Assembly (NCBI GenBank): GCA_030549775.1 | Contig: CM060175.1 | Location: 4,092,564 to 4,156,563 of the forward strand | Direction of reading: 5' to 3' | Source: Tamarix chinensis | Lineage: Eukaryota; Streptophyta; Magnoliopsida; Caryophyllales; Tamaricaceae | Length of the DNA: 64,000 nucleotides | Part shown: piece by piece, positions 13,661 through 26,463 of the stretch | Position numbering within the stretch: position 1 is the stretch's first letter | Layout of the letters: each line of letters begins with the position of its first letter | Notes under the pieces: model-generated | What the model was told of the DNA's origin: nothing | The model's database searches: none | Seen by the model: the letters and a program-made list of their open reading frames with translations, nothing else | Made by a program: the position numbers and the translations under genes

Positions 13661-14039
13661 TAAGGACTTTTTTATTTTTTATCTTCTATATTTTTTTTCA
13701 TTTAATTTTTATTTTCCTTGATTATTTTCTTAATTACATTTTAGAATAGATTTCCATTTGTCCTTTTCCTCCTACAACAATTGATGACATATTTTTCTTG
13801 CATAAGATTATTCATAGTATATGAGAAGGGAGGACATGTGGATGAATAGTGTAGGTGGGAGGAATGTTGTAGGGTCTTACACTCACTTAGAAGGAAAATT
13901 TCAAAATCCCATCTATTCCTTTAGGTAGTGTGATAATTTTTATTATTCCCTTCCACATACGAAGACCTAACCTTAGCTTCCTTAATTGGCATATCCCTTA
14001 AACATGCTAAACATTCTCACCTTTGAGCATCTTCTCTCT
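13661..14039. other. junction between two retroelement relics
   Basis: AT-rich sequence lies between the end of the plus-strand Athila/Tat-like pol and the truncated end of the minus-strand gypsy integrase. I see no paired ends and no TSD, so the junction is probably a deletion. Confidence 0.5.
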
Positions 14040-15426
14040 CTCTTTATAACCCACACCTCGAATCCCAATCAGAGGCTATGTCGGAGGGGTACCATATCTA
14101 CTCACCATGAACCACAAATATGCATCATCCAGCTGATCCATACTTTAGCTCATCTTCATTGGCACAAAAATAGCAAACTTAGTCAACCTATAAACAATAA
14201 CCCAAATCATGCCACAACCACAACGAGTCCTCGGTAGCCTACTCACAAAATCTATCGAGATGGAATTCCACTTCCACCTTAAAACATATAAAGGTTGAAC
14301 CAACTCTACAGGTCTTTGATGCTCAATATTAACCTTTTGACAAGTCAAACACCTCAACACAAACTCTGCTATCCCTCACTTCATACGAGATAACCAATAG
14401 ATCATCTTAAGGTCCTTATACAACTTATCCCCTCCTAGGTGGATAGAATACTGACTACAATGACCTTCCTACCAAAATCCAGTGCTTTAGATTAGCACAA
14501 CTCTAAGGTATACACCAATTGCCTTTGTAGCAAATGCTACCATCCTCATGAATTTAGAAACCCTCAGACCTATTATCCTAAATCTTTTGTCGAATCCTCT
14601 CGAGCTTAACATCCCCAAGTTTTCCTACTTAAATCTCATAAAAACCCAGCAGTATAATTGTTAAAGCACACATCCGAATCTCCAAATCACCCTGCTAGAT
14701 CATCTCTATCCCAATCTCACCTAGCTTCTCTAGCAAATGATAATACACCACAACAAAACCTAAAGAATGTGATGTCTTTCTACTCAAGGCATCTGCAATG
14801 ATGTTAGCCTTACCCTCATAGTAGGTTACCTCAATATCATAATCCTTCACCAACTCTAGCAATATCCTCTGCCTCATATTCAACTCCTTCTAAGTGAATA
14901 TATACTTGAGGCTCTTATGGTCCGTGTAGAATCTGTACTTAGTCCTATATAGATAATGCCTCCAAATCTTCAATAAAAAAATGATAATTGCCAACTCTAG
15001 GTCATATGTCGGATAGCTTTGCTCATGCTGCTTCAACTAACGAGAAGCATTAACCACTACCTTACCATGATGCATCAAAACATAGCCCAATCCATTCTTC
15101 AACAAGTCATTATAGTCCTCAAATCCATCAATACTTGAAAGCAAAGTCAAAGCTGGTGTTGTCGTCAACCTCTACTTTAACTCCTGGAAATCTCTCTCAC
15201 AAGAATTATCCCACTAGAATTTGGTCATCTTCTTTAGAAGGTTTATCAAAGGACGAGCCACTTTTGAGATATCTTGGATAAAGCATCTGTAGTACCTAGC
15301 CAAGCCCAAGAAACTACGTACTTTGGGGATGCTTAGTAGGTGCCTTCCACTCAATCACTACTAGAATCTTCATTAGGTCCACAGGGACTCCTCCTACTAA
15401 AACCACATGCCCCAAAAATGCAACCT
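14040..15426 (-). pseudogene. gypsy pol, RT end-RNase H-integrase part (Tekay/Del-like)
   Basis: Reading leftwards on the minus strand from the LTR break there is EVAFLGH.V, then PVDL, then FLGLARYYRCFIQDISK at about 15420-15250, which is the RT thumb and connection region. RNase H ends near 14700 with DYDIEVTYYEGKANIIADAL (14695-14883). Integrase follows with CLTCQKVNIEHQRP, then WKWNSISIDFVSRLP, then VIVYRLTKFAIFVPMKM (14145-14360), and is lost around a damaged DRDSRF box at about 14040. The last third of the integrase, any chromodomain and the 3' LTR are missing. The piece continues the gene at 20552-22950. Confidence 0.85.
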
Positions 15427-16164
15427 CTTAATGTAACACCCCAAAATTCACTACTTTTTTCTTAAGCGGAAAATTTTAAAATTTCAAACCTATGAATATT
15501 GGGATGTTACCGCCACACTTAGTACCAAACCAGTTTTCTCCGACCGTTTTAGTACCAAGTGCTAAGGCTAAGAAAAGATCAATATCAAACTTAAATCAAG
15601 AGTTCATAAAAGAACTAGAAAGATCATAATATCAAAAATCAGAGTACGCATAAAAGAATTATAATTCATATATAAAAGAGAAATAAACTTACAACTAATA
15701 AAATGGTTCATTTAAAATACTCAATACAAGTAATGAATCGTAAAAGGGTAAATTCGATACAAAAGAAATAACAAGAGCAGATAAATTAACAAGAAGAGTG
15801 AAAACGGCCACGACACTCTCAAACCTTGAGCCAACCACAAGCTCAACACTTATCCCCGCCGAATGTCTCGCCCACCTGCACAAAGTCAGAAGGGCCTACT
15901 ACTCGTGGGAATGAGCAGCACCCATGAAAATGGCGATTTGTACGCTATGTACTGAGCAATGTAACCGTGCACTAAGGCCGACATATAAATCACATAAACC
16001 ATGCAGAATAATAATAGAGCATATAGACCATCCTGAAATCATAATATCATACAATCATTCAGTTAGATACATAAAGGCCCATTTATAGTTCGGATTAATT
16101 ATTTAATTAATCACTGATTAAAAATCATTTCACACCATGCTTTTTATCAAATCAATGCGAGTAC

Positions 16165-16525
16165 GGGAACCCTACTATTATAGCCGGTGGAATAGAAACA
16201 CACAAGGCATAAAGCTTCTGACCACTATTATAGCTAGTGGACCAGAAATGCACAAGGCATAAAGCTCCTAACCACTATTATTCGCCGGTGGACTGGTCTG
16301 GCCCCTTCTCGTACGGTGTTCCACTGTAAGTACTTAGTGCCTTTCCCATGTCTTGGCACAAATATGTTTGGTTTTGTTGAGTACGGAATCCCCCACTATT
16401 ATAGCCGGTGGACATAAAATGCACAAGTACAAAGCCTGACCACTATTATTACCAATGGACCGGTGACACATAGGGCATCATGCCCTAACCATTATTATTC
16501 GCTGGTGGACCAGTCTGGGCGCGGC
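16165..16525. repeat. stem-loop repeat array in LTR copy 1
   Basis: Five or six imperfect units begin with CCACTATTATAGCCGGTGG, in which CCAC can pair with GTGG, followed by 'cacaaggcataaag' or 'cacataggg...'. The best second hairpin is AGGGCATCATGCCCT at 16472-16486. The equivalent array in LTR copy 2 is at 35230-35590. Confidence 0.8.
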
Positions 16526-17079
16526 TCAACAATCTTCCACTTTAAATGATTAATGTCTTAAGTGTATTATTCGGAGAATTTTAACCCTAGACATACATGA
16601 CTCACTCCTTTACACTTATCCTCCAACTGATCCGTATCGTATCATGAGAACCCTACACCTTCTAACTTCCCAGAAACCCTAATTTTAGGCCTAAATGGCC
16701 CATCTTACTCCACCTCGCACAACCCAACTCATTTTAACACTCCACACATCACAACTCATAAATTCCACTCTCTTAATTGATCTTTAATCACCAAATACAT
16801 ATGATACCACAAAAAATCCTAAGCAACCACACCAAACCCTAATTGTCCACAAAAACCCTAGCTCAGTCTCCTACGTACCCTTATATTGCTCCATGTACTA
16901 TTTTTCATCCACGGTGTTCAAACACCCAAACAACAGTTACATTACCTTCCTCACACCCCAAATCAACTTTTCATACGTAAACTTCATGCCCATGCAAACG
17001 TTACACATCCCATGCAACCATTCGAATTTTTCATGCAAACCCTTAGTTCCCACGTAAAACCCTAGATTCAACCATGCGA

Positions 17080-17420
17080 ACCCTAGATCCAACCATATAA
17101 AACCCTAAATTATTTCATGAAAAACCCAAGATTCCGTCATACAAAACCCTAAATTCAATCCACACAAAACCCAAGGTTTCTCCATACAAAACCCTAAATT
17201 CAATCCATACAAACCATAGATTAGATTCTCCTATATTACACCATAGATTAGATTATCCCATGTTACACCATAGATTAAATTCTTCCAAATAAAACTACAA
17301 ATTATATACTCCCATATAAAACCATAAATTAGATTCTCCCATAAAAAATCATAAATTAGATCCTCCCACACAAAACCATAAATTAGATTCTCCTTCACGA
17401 AACCATAAATTCCCCATTTT
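17080..17420. repeat. about 30-bp tandem repeats in LTR copy 1
   Basis: Degenerate units of roughly 30 bp carry the cores 'accctaaattcaatcc' and then 'cataaattagattctccca'. The matching block in LTR copy 2 is at about 35940-36660 and is longer. On the minus strand the 17231-17434 part stays open and gives an imperfect decapeptide repeat (core NLIYGF). Confidence 0.8.
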
Positions 17421-17999
17421 ACTCTTCCACTCATGGATCATTAAAATACTTAGGTCAACTCACATCCCTTGGTCAACTTCTTTCCCCATCCTCTTTTTTC
17501 ATCCTTTCCCCCACACAAACCACATTAATATCCTCACATGCATGTCTAAAGGGTCACAAACCATTCATCACATATACATAATGCACAATCCAGGAAAATA
17601 CACAAAAACATACTTCAACTCCACGTCATACCCCATACAAAATAATTAATAATGATAAACATAGAATACATAGCATACGAAGCACATAATGCACATAAAC
17701 ACGCATAAGGTCTTAGTAACAACCTTACCTAAAATGATAACAGTCTTGGAGCACACTCCTATGCTTCCTTAGGGCTTTGACTGGTCTCACCTATATGAGG
17801 AAAAAGCTAAAATTAGATTCCCTCCTACCAAAAATACTATAAAATACTAACTTATTCTAAGACTAGGCTTTTGATAAAATAATAAAATATTAATAATAAA
17901 AATGACATCAACTAATTATTATCTTGCTAAAGATATAAGAAATAATAGTAATATTATAAAAGTTGATAATGTAAGGTTGAAGACTTTACCCTAATAATA

Positions 18000-18052
18000 A
18001 TAATAATGATACTAAAATAATAATAGAAAAGATATTGAAAATAATAACAATG

Positions 18053-18097
<45 letters not shown>

Positions 18098-18537
18098 GTA
18101 ACAATAATAATAAAAATGGCATTACTCAAAAACAAAGTGAAATAAGGGCTTCGGCCCCTTTACCTAAATAATACTAATATTAACATTAGTAAAATAAATA
18201 ACAAAATTTATTAATAATGCCGAAATAATAATAATATTGATAATGACAAAAACCATAATAATATTACAATAATAATAATAATCATAATAGTAATAATAGT
18301 AATGATAATAGTTGAAAATAAAATGAAGTAGGGTTTCTACCCTACATTAAATAATAATAAACTTATTAAATAATAATAATAATAATAACACTAATAATAA
18401 TAATAACTACTAATGATAAAATTAATAATAATAATAATAATAATAATAAGACTTGACATTTATAATATCACTACTAAAATTCAAAATAGGCACAATAGGG
18501 TTTCAACCCTACATAAAATAATAATACCGACAATGAA

Positions 18538-18577
<40 letters not shown>

Positions 18578-18726
18578 TTAATATTAATATTAATATTATT
18601 ATTGTTATTACTATTATTAAGAATCGCATAACAATAATAATAATGATAGTAGCAACACTATTAGTAAAATATTTGTAATAATCATAATGAAATAATAATA
18701 TTATTAATTTCAAAATAGTAATAGTA

Positions 18727-18767
<41 letters not shown>

Positions 18768-18844
18768 GATAATAGAAATAATAAGAATAATAATAATAAT
18801 AAAATTGAAATAAAAAATATAATAGGGCTTCGGCCCTCAATAGA

Positions 18845-18888
<44 letters not shown>

Positions 18889-18902
18889 TAATAATAATAA
18901 TA
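18000..18902. repeat. AAT-rich microsatellite zone in LTR copy 1
   Basis: Several (AAT)n runs lie close together; the longest are at about 18052-18096, 18539-18577, 18733-18765 and 18842-18902. They are separated by short unique pieces that contain repeated 'agggtttc(t/a)accct' or 'ggcttcggccct' strings. Confidence 0.9.
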
Positions 18903-19586
18903 ATATATTTTGAATAAATGAAATAAAATAGATTAAGGCTTGTAAAAATAGTGAAAAAGGGTTGAGGGAGTCTAGGGTTCAATCTTAGGCTGGTGGTGAT
19001 AGGCGTCACCGACGGTGGTGCACGGCAGCGGCGGCGATGACCGACAGCGGCAGCGGTGGCCAAAAAAAAAAGAAGAAATAGGGAAAAATTGAAGGCTGGG
19101 AACAAAATAGGGAGAATCAAGGTGGAAGTTGAGGTGTTTAGAGTTGCCCAAAAGGAGAGGAACATAATGAAGGGTGGTGTCATAGCCAAAGGTGGCGGCG
19201 GCGGTGGTGGCCGATAGGGAAAAAGGAGGGAAAGAGAAGAGGAGAGGGAGGAAGAGGAAAATAAAGGTAGGGGAGGGTCTGCAAATGTTTTTTTGTGGTG
19301 TAGGAGGCAATAGTAGTGGCGAAAGTGGTGGCGGAAGGCGGTACGAAGGGTGGTAGAGGTAGAGAATAGGTTGATTAGGAAGGGGACTCTACAAGGCCGG
19401 GTGGCTCGTGCAGGAAGAATATGGGGGGCGTAGTTAGTTAGAGGGTGGCGCAAGGATGAGTTGGTGGGCAGAGAGGGCAACGAAGTTGGTCAGAAGCGGC
19501 AGAAATGGCATCTAAAAGGGCGGCGGTGGCAAGGTCAGGAAATTCTGGGTAAGAATCAAAAGCTCGATACAAGGCAATGTAAGGGG

Positions 19587-19594
19587 TATTTATA
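19587..19594 (-). promoter_or_regulatory. TATA-like box of LTR copy 1
   Basis: On the minus strand the sequence is CTCTATAAATACCCC, a good plant TATA box. LTR copy 2 has CTCTATAAATAGTC at the matching place. In both it lies about 1 kb inside the sense 5' end of the LTR. This is the main internal support for minus-strand sense. Confidence 0.5.
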
Positions 19595-20551
19595 GAGAAA
19601 AGAAGAGAGGGTAGGTTTTGTGGGTCAGCTAGGGAGTAAGCAAGTACGGTTAGGGATCATCGGCGATGATGGTTGGCTGGTGGCAGCAAATTTCAGGGCA
19701 GGGATTGTGCACAGGAAAGAGAGGGAAACTGTGCGAGAAATGGGAGGTGGATTGGTTTATGTGGTCGCTGAATTAGGGGGAAGATAAAGGGAGGAAAATG
19801 GCCGGTCAAAGGGGTGTAACCAACGGTGAAAAACCAGGGACGGGCGGTGTAGGTGTAGGTTGGTGGCGTCAGGGAAGGAGGAAGGAAGAAGAAGGAAGAA
19901 GGGGGGTTGGACCGGGCGATTCGGGGCTGAAAAGAAAGAAAAGAAGAGGAGACCGGTCGGGTAGTGATCATTAAAATGGGGGTAAAACGCGGCGCTAGGA
20001 GAAGGAAGGAGGGAGGGAGGGGGAACTGGGCCGCAGGAGAGGGCAGGCACAAACAGGGAAAAGGAGAGGAAAATAAAAGAAAAAAGGATGAAAAGAAAGA
20101 AAAAGGAAAGAAAAAAAAGGAAAAGAAAAATATGAGGGTTGGGTTAATTAAATTAATTAGGATATTTGGGATATTTAAAAATAATAATATTTAAATCTCT
20201 TTTTAGGCTAATTTATGATTTTTAAAAGGTTTTTCATAAATTCCATTTTAATTAGCAAATCACCCAAATTTCCTCCAATTAAATTATTTATAAAATTAAT
20301 ATTAATTTGGAACTATTTTCTTCTTCTTATTTTAAATAAAATAATTTATTTAATTAATTTCAAAAATAAAATCCTTAATTAGCTAAAATACCCAAATTTC
20401 TCCTAATTAAAATACTTATAAATTTCTTTTTGATTTGCCTTAATTAATTCATTTTTATTTTTATAAAAATAATTTATTTAACTAATTTTAATAATAAAAC
20501 CTTATTTAACTATAATTTTTAAAATTAGAATTTTCGGGGCATTTCACCTAA

Positions 20552-22950
20552 AGCCAAAATTTGCATTTAGAGAGTTTGGTATACAACTTATGCTCCCTTA
20601 GGAGTGAAAAAATTATCAGTAGATATTTCTCATGCTCCTCTCTACTCCGAGAGTAAATAAAAAATTCGTCTATAAAAACCATAACAAATTTATCAAGGAA
20701 CGGCCAAAAAAATCATCATCATCGCGTTCATAAAAATAGTGAGCACATTAGTGAGCCTAAAAGGCATCATTGTAAACTCGTAGTACCTGTACCGTATCCT
20801 GAAGGCCATCTTCATGATGTCTCCCTTAGTGATGCACAGCTAATGATAACCCAACCTCAATTCAACCTTCTAGAAGAATAAAGCACCCTGAAGCTAATCA
20901 AACAAGTCATCAATCCTTAAAAGCGGATAGCTATTCTTCATCATCGACTGATTCAATCCTTGGCAATCTATACACAAGAAAAATCTCATATCCTTCTTTT
21001 TCACAAACAACACTAGTGCTCTCCATGGAGTCACACTTGGCCGGATATACCCGTAAGCCAATAAATCCTCTAACGAGTCTTTAAGTCCCTCAACTCTACT
21101 GTTTCCATTCGATAGGTCACCTTAGAAATAACTTTGGCCCCAGAACCAACTTAATAGTGAAATCTATCTCCCACACATGTGGCATAATTGAAATTTCCTT
21201 AGGAAACACATCTAGAAACTCCCAAACAATCGTAATACCCTCCAACGTTAACACATTCTTGTTCAGCTTCTAACCTTTGCACAAAAATATAGGGAAACCT
21301 TCCTGCACTAAAGAATATAATGTATGGGAAAATATGACCTTCGTCATAGGCCTAAGCTTGTATATCCGTTAAGAAACCCTAGCACCCTGAGGTCCCTGCA
21401 ACACAACTCATTCCTATGAACACTCTATAACTATCTTATACCTTCCTAACATATCCATCCCAAGGATAATGTCAAAATCCTAAAGGTCCATCTCAACTAG
21501 ATCTACTAGGAAGTCCACCCTACCTATCTCTAAGGCCACATCCAAGTAGAGCCTAGTATAAGTCATTCTACCCCTAGAAGCTAATATCATAGATATAGAT
21601 ATAGAAGAAGATGAATTCAATGCAACTTTGGCAACAAAGGATGAAGACATAAATGACAGAGATGCTCCTGAATCAAACAACTCATAAACTAGTAGTGATA
21701 GTATTGAAAATGTACCAATAACCACATCTCACTACCTGTCAGCCTCTACTTGGTTGATGAAATTCAAGCGCCTACTTGATTGTCCTCCTTGACATCCTCC
21801 ATGATACCCTCTAGAACCCTAAGATTATCCTCCTCCCTTTTGAGGGAAAGGAAGATTCCTCTAGGGTCTCCCCTGACTCTCTTTAGGCTGTCGATTAGGT
21901 GGAGTAGGTACTCTCTCTTAAAGCTATTACTGAGGTTACCGGTAGGTCTGCTCCTAAAATGCCTACTTTTGTAAAATAAATGGTGCCTCATAATGATAAT
22001 AACCTTGCTAAAGTTGACACTCAAAAGACTAGTGGCCTGGCTGAAAGCACATCCTACATCGAATTAGAGTGTCCCAGCAACTCCGTCCTAAATGATCTTA
22101 ACCACAAAAACGGCATGTGAAGTGCCTTAACAGACCCTAAGATCTATTCTGACCTCCTCACATACCCTGGTGCCAATACTAACCTCCCTGAGACTAATTT
22201 TGACCTCTCTGTTGAAACCCTAGAGGTCCTTATCCTACGTACTAGATCTTGCCTCTAGAACCCTGCAACTTTGACTTATTCTTACCAAGAATGGAAGCTT
22301 GTTGCTGAACCAAAGTAGTGGCAATACACGTCCTCTTATAAAGTGTGTCTAAGTCTTGAAAATCAATAGCACCCACTATGCTCTAGATGCTAAAGTGGAG
22401 TCCCTTCTCAAATTGATAGACCATAGTCAACTCACTAGCTGTGATCCTTGGTGGGAACATCAACAACTATATAAACTAGGTGTGGTATTGTCACATCATC
22501 ATGCTTTCCTGAGTCAACTGCATGAACTCCTTCAATTTATCCCTCTTAAGACTCTTAGGATAGAACTTAGCACAAATTGCCTCCTTAAAGTACTCCTAAG
22601 ACATCAGTGGCCCATCATGTGCACGACTACTTACCCACCAATTGTTAGTAACTCCTAGCAAGAAAAATGATGCAATACTTGCCTTCCAAGTAAGTGGGCG
22701 ATCAACTACCTTGAACGTCCTATCCAAATCTTGAACCCATCCCTCTAGGATGATTAGGTCCTTATCTCCGACATATATAGGTAGGTGATGTCCCGTAATC
22801 CTTTGAAGCAAATCTTCTCTGATACCCTCCTATGGGTGATATGGAGGTGGTGATGGTAAATGAGGCATACGTCAGACGAAATTAATGAATGCCTTGAAGG
22901 TTTATTCCTAAGACCAACACCACTCATAAGTTCCATGATTACTAACTAGC
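20552..22950 (-). pseudogene. gypsy gag-protease-RT part (Tekay/Del-like)
   Basis: Read on the minus strand. Gag begins near 22936; at 22596-22811 it reads ILEGWVQDLDRTFKV, then SFFLLGVTNNWW, the typical retrotransposon gag core. Two zinc knuckles lie at about 22115-22017; the second fits C-x2-C-x4-H-x4-C and the first has a stop inside it. Protease is at 21480-21725 with LFDSGASLSFMSSSF, the DSGA form seen in Tekay/Del-type elements. RT starts at about 21000 ([12 protein letters not shown], then [11 protein letters not shown]). The catalytic box near 20680 reads FIDE instead of FIDD. The RT breaks off at the solo LTR and resumes at 15426. Many stops show it is dead. Confidence 0.88.
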
Positions 22951-23180
22951 TACAAGACAAAAGACGTGTTAGAACTAAGCCTTCCTAGCCTCCTACCACA
23001 TAATGCACTTAATCACATTTCAAGGCCACTTAGGATACCCATCCTAGATTCCTCATAAGTTAATCCAAGTTTTCAAAAGGAAAACTAATTTTCTAAAATG
23101 TAAAATAGACCATTAAAATCATATAAGGGATCTTTAAAAATCAAATTTTGAAAACCAAAACACGATAATAAAAACCAAAA

Positions 23181-23193
23181 AATTTGATACCAA
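23181..23193 (-). other. primer-binding site of the minus-strand gypsy element
   Basis: On the minus strand TTGGTATCAA follows the LTR end by two bases. Its TGGTATCA matches the first eight bases of the usual plant initiator-tRNA-Met primer-binding site; the rest has drifted. It fixes the direction of the element and the LTR boundary at 23196. Confidence 0.75.
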
Positions 23194-25060
23194 CTTGTAA
23201 TACCCCAATTTTCCTACTAAAAAATTTAGTTTTACAGCGAAAGTAATATAAGTAAATTATAAGGGTTTACCATTATAATTAACATAAGTCTAGTTTATTC
23301 AATCATTCTTACATCAATCACAACACTAAAACATTTACAATAACACAAGGAAATTAGGTAGTATAATACAATAATAATTTTGAAGCTTAAAAGAAGGGAA
23401 TACCATGGATCAATAGTCTAAAAAGGTATCTGGTTAATTACAACTACAAAATAACATTACTCTTCACCCAAAACCCAGTACACAGATAAAGTTTCTCATC
23501 CGATTAAATATAACTACAAAATAACATTACTCTTCACCCAAAACCTAGTATAGATAAAGTTTCTCATCCCCATATAGTTCATTGTAGGCAGCATAATCAA
23601 CTAGAGAATATTCTAAAACATGTATATAAGAATCAAGGTAGCCTACTAGTAGGAATGAGCAGCACCCATAAAATAGGTGGTTAGTATGCTACGTACTAAG
23701 CAAGAGAATAATGTTATCAATATAGGGACACAATTAGCACATGCTTTCAAAATAGATGATAAGTATATAGGCAATAAATAGAACATCTCATAAGATAGAT
23801 AATGATCCAGATCTTTTATTTGGATATAATCCATTTCATTCTTTTATATACATTGAGTACAGAGATCCCACTATTCTTTAACTGGTGGAACAGTCTAAAG
23901 CACATTCTCATGGATAACACATCTGAGCCACTATTATCATCTGGTGGCACAGATCTAAAAACATCACCTTCTTGGGGCAAAATATTCTTGAGTCATTATT
24001 CTCCCCGATGGAGTAGGATATATAAATATATTACCTTGGCCTTAATCACGTGCTCTTTCACTTGATGTGATTAGTGTCTTAATCAATACTAATGCTTAGG
24101 CATCTAACACATTAAGTAAGATAGACATATAACTCAGGTCACAGTTCCTAAATCTTTTCAAACCCTAATTACACTCCTTTTAGCTGTCAGTCTCCCATAT
24201 TGATTATTCCACCACAAATTATATTATCTCATCCTCAAATCTCATCATTATTATCATACCCATAATACATGGTTGAACACCCACATTGTACACAAACGTT
24301 AATAATCTTATCCAATGTTATATTCATAGAGTTACAAAAAACCCTAATTTCATAAGTGATCATAATTCCTCCCATAAAATTTACATGATCATCAAGTCCG
24401 ATATATAAAGCCAATCATTATCAACATATTCAAAATCTGAATAACCTCTAGATTTCACCCATGGGATGATAACATTATCAATATAAATTATTATGCCTTA
24501 ATTAACCTTTATTTTATTGAACGACCCCAAACAAACAATAATACTTCCAAACAGTTGTCAAGATATCATTATCATATTTTAATCCACCTAACACATAAAA
24601 TACCAAATTTCCTTATTATCCCATAATACCTAAAATACCTTAAGGACAAACAATAACTTTTATTTTATAAAATCTTATATATTTCCACTCATACTATTTT
24701 CCAAATCCACCCATCATCATCATGCCTCATAAATATGATTATGTCCATTGATCATAGCTTATTTAGCCCATATTCTATGCCATAAGATACATTTTCCACA
24801 ATTATGTCATTAACATAACAATTTCATATCCATACCTCTTACCTACTATCACTTTCTTCCAACATAATATTCATATTATCACAACCTATTATGGTCAACA
24901 TATATTAAATCATAGAGAGATAATATTATGAAATTACACATAACCATACAAGCAAATAACACAAAACCCTAAATATTGAATAGTATCCTTACTGACGAGG
25001 ACAACAGACTCTAAGTATGTAAAACCTAGACTTCCTCCTTTGAGATTACTTAAATACCAC

Positions 25061-25366
25061 TGTAATACCTCCAATTAAGCGGAGTGTTATAAGGATTGAT
25101 CTGGTTACTTTTATCAACATGGTATACCATCCTTTTGGTGATTCTATCCTAAAAAATCTGTAGTTAAGCGTACTAACTGTGAAGTAATTTTTAGGATAGG
25201 TGACCCTCCTGGGAAGTTTTAGAAATTTTCTAAAAGTTTCACAAAAAGTGTGTGAGTGAGGAAAAAGTATGCTAAAAGGACTCGTGTTGATCTATAGGTC
25301 TAGGAAATCAATCTGAAAACACTCAAAGGTAGCCTCCATGTGGTCATACTGACTCGGGGTGTTACA
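25061..25366 (+). mobile_element. Cassandra-type solo LTR carrying a 5S rRNA-like segment
   Basis: This 306-bp unit starts TGTAATACCTCC, ends GGGGTGTTACA and has perfect 5-bp TSDs ACCAC at 25056-25060 and 25367-25371. Its middle (about 25105-25225) is clearly related to plant 5S rRNA. The A-box string AGTTAAGCGT is intact at 25162-25171. The intermediate region reads 'ttaggatagg'. The C-box region at 25199-25218 reads GGTGACCCTCCTGGGAAGTT, with one extra C relative to the usual 'GGTGACCTCCTGGGAAGT'. Cassandra is the known family of terminal-repeat retrotransposons in miniature whose LTRs carry 5S promoters. Only one LTR is present. Confidence 0.93.
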
Positions 25367-26381
25367 ACCACCTATAAAAAATAACAAAAACTATGATTAG
25401 TCTTGAAGAGTTTTATTGAACGAGAAATTTTGGTAAGGAGAATAGAAATGGAAATAACCATAGTCAAATGGAAGCTTGAGATGTGTGGATGTGTAGTGGA
25501 ATGTGTGGTGGAACTATGGTAAAAATTTGGTGGTGTTTGGATAAGGTTTGGGGGTGAAAGTAGGGGTGTATGGCTGAAATGGGGTGGCATTACGACTATG
25601 CTACAAGCGGTGCACACCCAGGCTAAGAGGAAGGCTCACCACAACCAAGTAGTGTAAAGTAGCATGACCTTGGTCGATCATTGGCAAATAGGTCATAAGT
25701 CGATTAGGTGCACCTGTGTGTAATTGGGTTGTGTGTAGGTGTGAAACGGTACACAGGGGCAAGCTACGTCAAGTTGCATAGGCATGCAATAGGAAATTTT
25801 AGTGTTGCATGGCCATGTGCAGGCCGTTCATTTCATAAAAATGCGATGAACAAGGAGAAGAAGTAGGGAAAAGAGGCAATGGTCGGCGACGATGGTTGGC
25901 GACAATGCTAGGGAAGGTTGGGGTGACCTTTGGTGGTCCGCCCACCAATATTGGGTGGCAAGTGGTGGCACATGGTGGTGTTGATAGTGATGGAGATGGA
26001 GATGGATCATTCATGCAAAATAAGGCCCGACCATCCCAAGAAGAAGAAAAAGAGAAGGGAAGAAGGAGAAGAAGGAGAGAGAAGCTTGTGTGGTGGCTTT
26101 TGGACACAAAATGGTAAAGTGGAGGCAAAATATAGAGGAAGAAAGGAGAGTGTGGCATATATACACGTGTGTGTTTGTGTGGTGCAAATGGGAGAGAAAA
26201 GAAATAGAGGAGAGGCGTGAGTGTAATTGTGTAGGGTGGTGGTGTAGGTCAGTGGAGATGATGGTTATGTGTTGTGGTAAAAAATGGCAGAGGGTGTAGT
26301 AGGGATGGTGAAGGTTGTGTGTATATGTTGCATAAGGATAAGGAAGAAGAAGAAATGGTAGGGGGAGGTGATAGTGGTGTA

Positions 26382-26463
26382 GAAGGAGGAGGAGGAGGAG
26401 GAGGAGGAGAAGAAGAAGAAGAAGAAGAAGAAGAAGAAGAAGAAGAAGAAGAAGAAGAAGAAG
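26382..26463. repeat. (GGA)n(GAA)n compound microsatellite
   Basis: About 9 GGA units run into about 18 GAA units. The low-complexity open frames on both strands here (poly-Glu, poly-Ser, poly-Phe) come from this repeat. Confidence 0.95.

Larger units (their letters stand above)
15432..20546 (-). mobile_element. 5.1-kb solo LTR inserted in gypsy RT (LTR copy 1)
   Basis: It starts TGTAACACCCC and ends GGGGCATTTCA. It is flanked by CTTAA (15427-15431) and CCTAA (20547-20551), a 5-bp TSD with one transition. Removing it rejoins the RT of the minus-strand gypsy element at the 'KCKFWL...EVAFLGH' block. It closely resembles the solo LTR at 34566-39400 over its whole length: the same start, the same stem-loop array, the same 30-bp tandem repeats, the AAT-rich zone, the purine-rich GC block and the AT-rich end. 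At about 5.1 kb it is unusually long and approaches the LTR lengths known from Tat/Ogre-type elements. A TATA-like box on the minus strand supports a minus sense. The open frames inside it are low-complexity. Confidence 0.9.

Noticed and set aside
18710..19480. 256-codon minus-strand open frame, the longest in the window, lying just downstream of the LTR TATA-like box
   Set aside because: It is Pro/Ser/Leu-rich, runs into poly-Ile/Leu encoded by AAT repeats, has no domain and lies inside a solo LTR. The LTR copy at 34566 does not keep an equivalent frame. It is best explained by the purine/pyrimidine strand bias.
19693..20194. Overlapping open frames on both strands (Pro-rich and Lys/Glu-rich)
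   Set aside because: Low-complexity products of the purine-rich block in LTR copy 1.
25105..25225. 5S rRNA gene
   Set aside because: The similarity is partial and sits inside a 306-bp LTR with TSDs, so it is a Cassandra LTR and not a functional 5S gene.
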